From Kiritimatiellia bacterium (lineage in GTDB: Bacteria; Verrucomicrobiota; Kiritimatiellia; RFP12; UBA3636), in the NCBI GenBank assembly GCA_017413145.1, contig JAFPUX010000141.1, positions 1 to 17,901 of the forward strand: a stretch of 17,901 nt of DNA, given 5' to 3'. Under the pieces are notes generated by a model that made no database searches, was not told the DNA's origin, and saw nothing but the letters and a program-made list of their open reading frames with translations. The translations under genes were made by a program, and so were the position numbers. How positions within the stretch are numbered: position 1 is the first letter of the stretch; each line of letters opens with the position of its first letter. Below are positions 15,401-17,901 of this stretch, piece after piece.

Positions 15401-17901
15401 ACGGCAATTCGACCTCGGACACGGTCGAATACGGCGAGACGCCGTCCTACTCGGGCACGCCGACGAAGACCGATCCGACCGGCAAATACGGCTACGCGTT
15501 CGCGGGCTGGACGCCCGCCCTCGGCCCTGTCACGGTCTCGCCGACGACCTTCACCGCGACGTTCTCGACGAACATCGCGACGCCGCTCGCGGTTCCGCTC
15601 GCGAACCACGCGGTCGACGCGACGGTGACGGCCCCGACCGCCGCGGTGGCGCTCGCGCCGACCGGGACGATCTCGGGCGTGTCCTACACGGCGGTCCCGG
15701 CGGCCGCGTGGAGCGGCGAAAACGCGACGTTCTCGTTCACGGGCCTCGCGTGGAACGAGGCCACGGACTGGTCCGTCACGGCGTCGCAGGGCCAAGCGCC
15801 GCTGGCCGAGACGGCCCGCAACGAGGGCCGCTTCTACGCGAAGGCGTCGGCCACGTGGTTCGCCGCCGGCGACGGCGAGATCGACGACGCGGTGTCGAAC
15901 GGCCTGGTCGGCTACACGGCGGCGGAGCCGTCCGCCTCGAACGAGACGGTCCGCGTCCGCGCGACGATCGGTGTTTCCGTCTTTCTGGACGAGCTGCCCG
16001 AGGTCGACGAAGCCGAGAAGGGCGTCTTCGCGGTCCTGAAGCTTCCGGGCGACGCGGCCGCCGCCTACTACGCCTGGACGGGCGACGCGACGCTCGGCAC
16101 GGACGGCTGGGTCAAGCTCGCGGGCGCCGAGCCGAAGATCGGCACGGTCGACTACCTCGCGGTCTACGACCTGGCGGCCGAGACCCCGTCCGTCCGCTAC
16201 TACGTCGACGGCGTCGCGCTCCGCACCGAGCAGGGCGGCGCGTACGCGATCCCGATCCGCGCCGGCACGCGCAGCCTCAAGGGCGTCTACTTCGCCGACG
16301 CGTCGTCCGTGAGCGGGCTCTCGGCCGTGCAGGACGTCTCCTACGTCGCCACCGTCGGCGCCACGCCCTACACGAACGCGGCGGACGTCGTCTCCGCGCT
16401 CGCGGCCGCGGACAAGGCCGCCGCGAACGACGTGACGGCCACGCTCCTCGCGGACGTCGGCGGCGGCCCCGTGACGCTCGCCGCCGGCGAGCAGGTCACG
16501 GTCGTCGCGGGCTCGCATTCCAACGGCCTCTCGTTCGCGGCGGCCGGCGCGCCGACCTACAAGGTGGTCGAAACCGCCGGCGACCCCGCCACGACGACGA
16601 TCTACACGGTCGCGCTCGACGAGGCGACGGTGGTCTGGATCGCGGAGGACGGCTCGACGATCTACAGCACGAACGTGACGATCGGCACGTCGCCGGTCTT
16701 CCTCGGCGGGCCCCTGACCAAGTCCGCGACCGACGCGGCGCTCTTCACGTGGACGGGCTGGACCAACGCCGCGGGCGTGGCGTACGCGCCCGATGCCGAG
16801 CTGCCCGCGGTCGTCGCGGGCGGCACGAACTACACGGCGACGTTCAAGACGTGGACGAAGGTCGCGCGCCCGGTCGTCGCGAGCGGCCTGGTCTACGACG
16901 GCACCGAGCAGACGGGCGTGACCGTCGCCGCAGGCAGCACCGCGACGGGCGCCATCCAGGGCACGAACGCCGGGTCCTACCCGGTGACGGTCGCGCTCGA
17001 CGCGGCGGACTCCGTGTGGGCCGACGCCACCGACCCGGCGGCCTCGACGGCCCGGGAGACCATCACGGCCGACTGGTCGATCGCCCGCGCGCCGGCCACG
17101 GTGGCGGCGGACGACGCCTCCAAGGTCGCGGGCAACCCGGATCCGGCGTCGTTCACGGCGACGGTGACGGGCGCCGTGAACGGCGAGACGCTGAACTACA
17201 GCGTCGCCCGCGACGCGGGCGAAGCGGCCGGCACCTACGACATCAACGTGACGCTCGGCTCGAACCCGAACTACGACGTGACGGCGACGAAGGGCACGTT
17301 CACGATCACCGACGCTGTGGCGATGGCGGTCACGGTCGCGGCGGGCGAGCCGCCGGTCCCGTCGACGAACTACTTCGACACGGTGCAGGCGGCGCTCGAC
17401 TCGGCCGCCGGCGCGAATCCGGCGGTCGAGACGGTCGTCCTGCTCGCGGACGCGACGGAGACCGTGACGGTCACGAACGCGGTCGCGCTCGACCTGGACG
17501 GCAAGACGCTGACGGGCGACGTCACGAACGGCGTCGTGGGCGTCACGCTTGCGGGCGGCACGGTCACGGGCGACGTCGTCGCGACGGCCGGCACGCTCGC
17601 CATCGCGGGCGGCACCTACCAGGGCGCGCTCGTCGCGGACGGCGGCACCTTCTCCATCAGCGGCGGCACGTTCGCCGCGGATCCGTCGGCGTACGTGGCG
17701 GACGGCTACTACGCCGCGGGCGACGCGCAGAACGGTTACGAGGTGCTGCCGCGCCAGTCGATCCTCGGCACGACGATCACGGTCGCGGGCGGCACCTACA
17801 CCGGCGCGGCGCAGACGCCCGCCCCGACGGTCGTGGCGGGCGGCGACACGCTGACGCCCGAGACCGACTACACGGTCTCCTACGCGAACAACGTGGACGC
17901 C
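3484..17901 (+). CDS. Giant secreted multidomain protein (DUF2341, LamG, LTD, CotH, MBG and InlB-like repeats), 3' end beyond window
   Basis: A single frame of 4806 codons without a stop runs off the right edge. It starts at ATG 3484 with a good Shine-Dalgarno sequence and a Sec signal peptide (MKKSLLPLALVLALALPAKA, cleavage after residue 20). Approximate order by residue: DUF2341 (26-115), LamG/concanavalin-like (132-404), InlB-like repeats (409-574), second DUF2341 (573-675), second LamG (680-939), two FN3-like (943-1139), Ig-like (1140-1316), beta-helix with autotransporter-type repeats (1319-2006), twin 80-residue repeats (about 2009-2160), LTD (2169-2329), CHB_HEX_C-like (2339-2426), CotH kinase (about 2473-2933), CHB_HEX_C-like (2945-3029), LTD (3035-3196), then a Thr/Ala/Gly-rich tail of InlB-like, beta-helix and MBG-like repeats. 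No transmembrane helix besides the signal peptide, sorting motif or beta-barrel is seen before the edge; the anchor should lie downstream. Likely a surface or secreted adhesin or glycan-binding protein (inference). Domain names are by eye. GC is lower in the first 1.5 kb. Confidence 0.93.
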   Translation, partial: MKKSLLPLALVLALALPAKAETLDTSWFAKKIDITATGYTGSTTLANFPMLVRLSKASGFDFSDFTDPAAELRFADASGNNLDFEIEVWDSASETALVWVSVPSLSGTATKITAFFMPSETSGLPTIYPTNVWTSAGYIGVWHLDSKNANEEYEDASGVSGPIGRLDTHLNVTGKTYADPTSATTTDYAIGSYIANNTAGLYLPAIRTANWDFGPTGLSFEFWEIPGGDWPLFFSNQSALNTSTGFGVAPAPNKFAYSMNGIGVKPANSNNNGLRQAEYWWGTAAPLSNYKTHWRHVSLVWKAENSSSNGGRFVGWPQDGVYVNSEHFYGNNSAPVTTYAATLANGFKWDTDGMYVQWATSGTGFTTKFDELRIRAVETKPDWARANYDTQNKDVSFLTYGAVENVAVVTWDVGTNGGTMVVDGNTVSTSVMTKVPSDGILVTPGTPSKDNAFFVGWNTAAAATDGLTLDNVSVSDNTTLYAIFADSLVCWFDEDGTTALNPATTGCAAGARPTRDDPVKPNTLYDRYTFQGWTPVAGGPTNATAELPVVVAGSEVSYKAVYSVEHSDKPALSFVGVRDGVVLTVDEYDGNSTLKNFPVLVRISESGIDGFHYADMRSSADGADLLFLDSDGNGLPFEIDTWETNGTSLVWVTLPELRAGTQFFMGWDSAATGKDVCDDNSWTDYTGVWHMNDPGDAYASVADSTTNALDGTAVASSQSKSDGKIGKARLITTYKENKAGQPYDSGVTVDFSGNPAKIAAVDALVPEFTASFWVRPQSAAQWWYFISRKTADKEPGWGFQNGSNTGNDGTANFNSFRAYGNEEDDAACLKFFGIPALSQSSWTKFDAVWKRNGQFLFYTNGVAAATGDLVNPAANPVGLTKLSLGGAMAPLFATNKNGCGVYGDMDEIRLRRGAVSADWAKADYDTQTSGTFLSAGEVACDELLGAFSVKQERPTSAVATMAVYLLGGADWADVKVEVAADAGFSDVLQTFEHTVDRTDARPLSITGLEQGTTYYARASVSNNLDTVLEFAPVSFTTPVPGRPEGEGYLSAVGCTTLSAELVLSSYGLGADSATVTLEASESDAFSTIAATATAGANLGKTIVSLSGLAENTPYYLRFVVRNEWNVATNVPLPAVVTKPLPFAVDGVSYAPNGDAIDFALEVADVYDGATCTATLSYNGVSVERSFSAAGNVAWTGVSAASGPATATVVVTTTSSGRPFSKTWTVPVDPGTSATVVPDVAVHASAVNALWLKPGDRAVLPEIEGPVSYQVLNDRFASLDGNILLALEPGIVGVRCVDANFVTNVMGVVILPDAIRSGSIYVFDETNHGNNNNAYSWSNPNCWRKVGSATNDSFPQNADDIAILPFYSKTYGFVRHRSDITIGGLYAGMILPNVNFDCTLERYKDDPTRTVTFRRTDGKPVRVQVCPNGEGNKYSRIRLGGWPIDVVWASDAEIDCASSETDSSRCRGFFDVQETTPVSTNTLQNVTLTISGLSGYAIYGKGCTALLAGVWKGTGEIVKKGQGGIAFNGDFSGFTGTVREMSGPNLGELKAPAAGVLMRAAGASNVMAHVYGWAPYTPGTGALSGYNGLSRGTLGTGAHAVAPELGAQGPAKGLYLHGGAYRANNIASNAWGVGVADEKAFDVLSVGAGLSLVSMEKCGGNASGYPINAITAKTLIQTDRGTLAVADPSCTASPATVETNSLFRVLDWTDHLVGEPGDNQATDVYPIVPWMLVNRDTSFNTANFAAFDGTGRLVQPYWVNREIDEILSTNSNAYVSGKYLNRNAATKPNIVVQSLFLQNSGYKYLGAGRTLTITSGGLILHNAGTAIGQSGRNDNGKLVLGDATHPAYVWAKSRQGAANEIWAETTATGGFVKTHPGNLILGGPQTNIAVEITVNAGSLQLGNESKDCELASDLPIRVCAGATLSLPYADTLEANPIKLDGSAKAFGKVALPVDQKCASLSVRDVFESDEWTELPDGTYGATGSGAEFERDDLFTGPGVLTVGVLADVTFTVPMPLPEHVSLVSVTTNGVEIAGADGDFTVRSGTQVAVTFAADFGYRLVGDAEVSVTVNGDTTLDSALIPTAEIIPVYDLTISGLPENVSLVSVTTNGVAVPLANGVYRVFDGDTVVVTVAAASGYVLSSSGEVSVVLGADTELAASDFPTAISPTSALTINEIMASNPSADKGGLTNALGVAEMDWIEIANASGEDIDITGWFLSDNANPGKETKATILGRCVVPAKGYKIVWLDKTHVTPAEFGADEAFAVLKLSSDGDLIQLADAGTNVVQAIDFSTKRQIKGYSYGPLAETSGGTLVPGSGPCVYMKTATPGAPNVQVGYGDFTPAVTFSEPHGYKTAAFDLTLGRADDTNRTDGIYYTLDGSSPTTASTPYTGPIAISKTTVVRAAVPVPGAVLQYDTSATYIFLDDVLEPARSTTAPAAAAALGFPDSGAVNGQAMRYGMDQAIVTGTDRDRLLRGFTNSIATISIVTDAANLFNSSTGIYVNPKGEGEAWERQILLEGFDPTGAGADFAQPAGIRIRGGNSRKSDHPKHSLRLFFRSSYGASSLAEKMFPGEPLSPNGEGKMKEEIGEYDKLDLRTSQNLSWANEGSNNDTFVTEVFSRDSQRDLGQPYTRSRYYNVFLNGQYWGLYQTQERGDEHFAEAYLGGDSLQYDLIKTASTFTGGNNPSYYIECNEGTWDAWSNLWEIAKQGFSGQNEGNYNRVRGLDANGDPDPGLPVLLNVENLMCYMLVSHYVVDQDGPTSPFSSIDKGHANNFYALRNRDDAGTVKGFVFLRHDAEVSMGQNGNTQAGADPTFWGTEVQTVPPVGSPDLSGLGNMKFRTLPYFTPAELHYLLMQNPDYKRAYADLFYKECLREGGALTVEKSAERYQNRMAEIDDAIVCEAARWGQSKTRTTWLGACSTSEKFITNRLDNMKSQYQTALWYPSIDPPTVENATGVRYFDGGEVPYGELVYLSSTVAGGTIYYTTNGIADPIDAEATVYTGAFPIPDTGFTVRARVLKDGEWSALEEVALEADVPNDQRYGIRIAEIMSMPPTPPGDPAGEFITLTNVLGRAVQLKGLSIWSEKANVELVKLTEITNEVELAAGGTITLTSSSWIGSAKLKNDPIFVVLRDLNGKRIQNAYVDPKTWFPTGEYDEKGNEIFACNKTGRWFIATEFLGDAEEGGAAGGEVTLESQWMPSPAADVYPISWELVVDGATNAVANPETYTAEDLPLALLPAGCEGWTFLGWTNRFSALPTNEIPVGAEGAVTNWATWSRNAYTVTWNFKAADGTDTSDTTTVYLGETPSRSAPADYSVEGTVYQFVAWTPDPEPYDGDPAAYTATYAAAKAMAVTVAAGEPPVPSTNYFGSVQAALDSAAGADPAVERVVLLEDVAETVTVTNAVALDLGGKTLAGDVTNGVSGATVSGGTVSGDVVATAGTLAISGGTYGGSLVTNGTGSISITGGHFAADPSEFVAAGYYAAPAASGYDVLPRKSIFGTTVTVADAGVYDGTGKEPAVTVATNGTAIAAADGYTVTYADNVNAGTATVTVVGTGAWTGETNVTFAIAKRAITITADDAETVTGNPDPAFSARVTSGSVADGQDCALSCTLDGTSIVPAATITAGGTDVTANYDVTAVNGTLTVVAAAAFVDGTYYATVEAAAAAALVSGETVTVVADSAEDVTIGVGQTLVVENGTGTFTGRVLPGDGAFVTASTDGGGTTTYAGKQITEWLVEPTAAVTVTEAGADVSDVPAKVAAAMLAVTNNPAVNRADNTDKLDILDRIDVKPTRIDTAAGGAVFAAAFDVAPTAQAGKSVAGETLVVRLPVDADATQLAGIVRHEGAFFGTYPVATETVYGTPFKFIEVTASVFSPWDYTLLDGETAHPVAAIGTTGYATFAAAAAAAVADANHPTVEIIDDLAAGDTYTLAAGGTLTVSTNVFAFADRVLVDAATTVLSESVSGDDITYTADTRSYTVVWVVDGNSTSDTVEYGETPSYSGTPTKTDPTGKYGYAFAGWTPALGPVTVSPTTFTATFSTNIATPLAVPLANHAVDATVTAPTAAVALAPTGTISGVSYTAVPAAAWSGENATFSFTGLAWNEATDWSVTASQGQAPLAETARNEGRFYAKASATWFAAGDGEIDDAVSNGLVGYTAAEPSASNETVRVRATIGVSVFLDELPEVDEAEKGVFAVLKLPGDAAAAYYAWTGDATLGTDGWVKLAGAEPKIGTVDYLAVYDLAAETPSVRYYVDGVALRTEQGGAYAIPIRAGTRSLKGVYFADASSVSGLSAVQDVSYVATVGATPYTNAADVVSALAAADKAAANDVTATLLADVGGGPVTLAAGEQVTVVAGSHSNGLSFAAAGAPTYKVVETAGDPATTTIYTVALDEATVVWIAEDGSTIYSTNVTIGTSPVFLGGPLTKSATDAALFTWTGWTNAAGVAYAPDAELPAVVAGGTNYTATFKTWTKVARPVVASGLVYDGTEQTGVTVAAGSTATGAIQGTNAGSYPVTVALDAADSVWADATDPAASTARETITADWSIARAPATVAADDASKVAGNPDPASFTATVTGAVNGETLNYSVARDAGEAAGTYDINVTLGSNPNYDVTATKGTFTITDAVAMAVTVAAGEPPVPSTNYFDTVQAALDSAAGANPAVETVVLLADATETVTVTNAVALDLDGKTLTGDVTNGVVGVTLAGGTVTGDVVATAGTLAIAGGTYQGALVADGGTFSISGGTFAADPSAYVADGYYAAGDAQNGYEVLPRQSILGTTITVAGGTYTGAAQTPAPTVVAGGDTLTPETDYTVSYANNVDA
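3541..4700 (+). other. Giant protein: first DUF2341 plus LamG-like module
   Basis: The mature N-terminus opens with WFAKKIDITATGYTGST and continues FPMLVRLS...FDFSDF, then ELRFADASGNNLDFEIEVWD and LVWVSVPSL, the usual DUF2341 course. GVWHLDSK starts a concanavalin/LamG-like jelly roll that ends in FDELRIRAVETKPDWARANYDTQ, a typical closing strand. This stretch uses more A/T-ending codons than the rest of the gene. Confidence 0.7.
5199..6300 (+). other. Giant protein: second DUF2341 plus LamG-like module
   Basis: It repeats the plan of the first module: LKNFPVLVRISE, DLLFLDSDGNGLPFEIDTW, LVWVTLPEL, then TGVWHMNDPGDAYASVADS and the closing MDEIRLRRGAVSADWAKADYDTQ. The two modules are paralogous at protein level but clearly diverged in DNA. 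InlB-like repeats (FVGWNTA, YTFQGWTPV) separate them. Confidence 0.65.
7440..9500 (+). other. Giant protein: beta-helix region with autotransporter-associated-type repeats
   Basis: About 690 residues rich in short beta-strand/turn patterns. GTGEIVKKGQGGIAFNGDFSG and GGFVKTHPGNLILGG...NAGSLQLGN resemble passenger-associated transport repeats, which read 'GtGtltKtGaGtL-L-G'. A beta-barrel is not present in the window, so secretion by a type V route cannot be judged. Confidence 0.5.
9525..9811 (+). repeat. Pair of 47-bp direct repeats 240 bp apart within the giant gene
   Basis: Positions 9525-9571 and 9765-9811 differ only at 9535/9775 (C/A). They encode LPEHVSLVSVTTNGV and LPENVSLVSVTTNGV, giving twin domains of exactly 80 codons just before the first lamin-tail domain. 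The DNA identity beyond what the protein requires suggests a recent duplication or gene conversion. Confidence 0.8.
9988..13070 (+). other. Giant protein: mirror-symmetric LTD, CHB_HEX, CotH kinase, CHB_HEX, LTD module
   Basis: LTD 1 begins LTINEIMASNPS with MDWIEIANASGEDIDITGW. CHB_HEX_C-like 1 has GIYYTLDGSSPT. The CotH kinase part shows GIRIRGGNSRKSD (from residue 2530), KHSLRLFF, NVFLNGQYWGLYQTQER (near 2634-2649), YDLIKT, NNFYALRN, and FLRHDAEVSMG with the likely metal-binding Asp2791. A conserved C-terminal stretch follows (ALTVEKSAERYQNR, CEAARWGQSK, LWYPSIDPP). CHB_HEX_C-like 2 has GTIYYTTNGIADP, and LTD 2 has IRIAEIM...GEFITLTN. CotH of Bacillus is an atypical protein kinase of spore-coat proteins; in this secreted context the substrate is unknown. 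Confidence 0.75.
13081..13500 (+). other. Giant protein: InlB B-repeat-like segment
   Basis: Short beta-rich units with the Trp signatures FLGWTN, YTVTWNFKAADGT, TVYLGETPS and YQFVAWTPDPEPYDGDPAAYTATY resemble InlB/Flg_new-like repeats. Similar units recur at about 15370-15560 (YTVVWVVDGNST, FAGWTPALG) and 16620-16860 (TVVWIAEDGST, WTGWTNAAG). Confidence 0.6.
13509..14094 (+). repeat. Long tail repeat, copy 1
   Basis: Starts with 59 bp identical to 17319-17377 and continues as a diverged homologous block. Shared protein features: EPPVPSTNYF, VQAALDSAAGA, TVTVTNAVALDL-GKTL, ISGGTY, FAADPS and YTVxYAxNV-A. The SGGTVSGDVV...GGTYGGSL pattern looks like a right-handed beta-helix. An MBG-like domain follows (ITITADDAETVTGNPDPAF, to about 14400). 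Confidence 0.8.
14401..17310 (+). other. Giant protein: tail region of mixed beta-rich repeats
   Basis: Units of the type YATVEAAAAAALVSGETVTVVAD, YATFAAAAAAAVADANHPTVEIIDD and YTNAADVVSALAAADKAA...ATLLAD alternate with InlB-like and Ig-like segments. The region ends in an MBG-like domain (ATVAADDASKVAGNPDPASF, from about 17090). Thr, Ala, Gly and Val dominate. About 15560-16330 holds a segment of unknown type (ATWFAAGDGEIDDAVSNGLVGY). Confidence 0.55.
17319..17901 (+). repeat. Long tail repeat, copy 2 (runs off the window)
   Basis: Homologous to the block starting at 13509, offset 3810 bp (1270 codons). The first 59 bp are identical, then it diverges with conserved protein pattern (AGGTVTGDVVATAGTLAIAG, YVADGYYAAGDA, YTVSYANNVDA). 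The preceding MBG-like domain resembles the one following copy 1, so the tail probably consists of a long reiterated supra-unit. Confidence 0.8.

Noticed and set aside
12865..16518. A 1217-codon antisense ORF
   Set aside because: Same explanation: it ends at a forward TTA codon (12865), in codon register with the giant gene, and is Arg-rich with no recognisable motif.

Overview
The window looks like a high-GC (about 70% in most rows) chromosomal fragment from an uncultivated, probably anaerobic or gut-type bacterium of the Verrucomicrobiota/Kiritimatiellota/Lentisphaerota or planctomycete kind. This is inferred from the protein architecture: a giant secreted protein combining DUF2341, LamG-like, lamin-tail, CotH-kinase, chitobiase-C-like, MBG and InlB-like modules, next to a 'four helix bundle suffix' protein and short 7-9 nt intergenic repeats. 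No rRNA, tRNA or CRISPR array was seen.

Layout. (1) Positions 2-1783: an ABC-F ATPase of the Uup type, cut by the left edge. Its first Walker A lysine is replaced by glutamine, and a run of short tandem repeats is carried in frame in its C-terminal linker. (2) Positions 1784-2062: an intergenic region with a good sigma-70-like promoter (1838-1866) and heptamer repeats. (3) Positions 2063-3234: a shrunken zeta-toxin-like P-loop ORF runs by an ATGA overlap into a four-helix-bundle gene. That gene sits between two copies (86 bp, two mismatches) of a nonamer-repeat, hairpin-forming element, and the left copy supplies its start codon. This looks like a small repeat-bounded cassette. (4) Positions 3235-3483: a leader with a perfect 15-bp palindrome, nonamer/heptamer pyrimidine repeats and a Shine-Dalgarno sequence. 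(5) Positions 3484-17901: one uninterrupted reading frame of 4806 codons that leaves the right edge, encoding a Sec-exported giant multidomain surface or secreted protein.

The giant protein reads, from the N-terminus: signal peptide; DUF2341 and LamG-like; InlB-like repeats; a second DUF2341 and LamG-like; two FN3-like domains; an Ig-like region; a beta-helix region with autotransporter-type repeats; twin 80-residue repeats; a mirror-symmetric block LTD, CHB_HEX-like, CotH kinase, CHB_HEX-like, LTD; then a long Thr/Ala/Gly-rich tail of InlB-like, beta-helix and MBG-like repeats. A 59-bp exact DNA repeat recurs 3810 bp apart in the tail. The 5' end of the gene has clearly lower GC than the rest.

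The genes do not form an obvious pathway. The uup-like gene is housekeeping-type. The middle section looks like mobile or decaying accessory DNA. The giant gene is a cell-surface or secreted adhesin-type or carbohydrate-binding protein. Long antisense ORFs over it are explained by its codon usage and were rejected.
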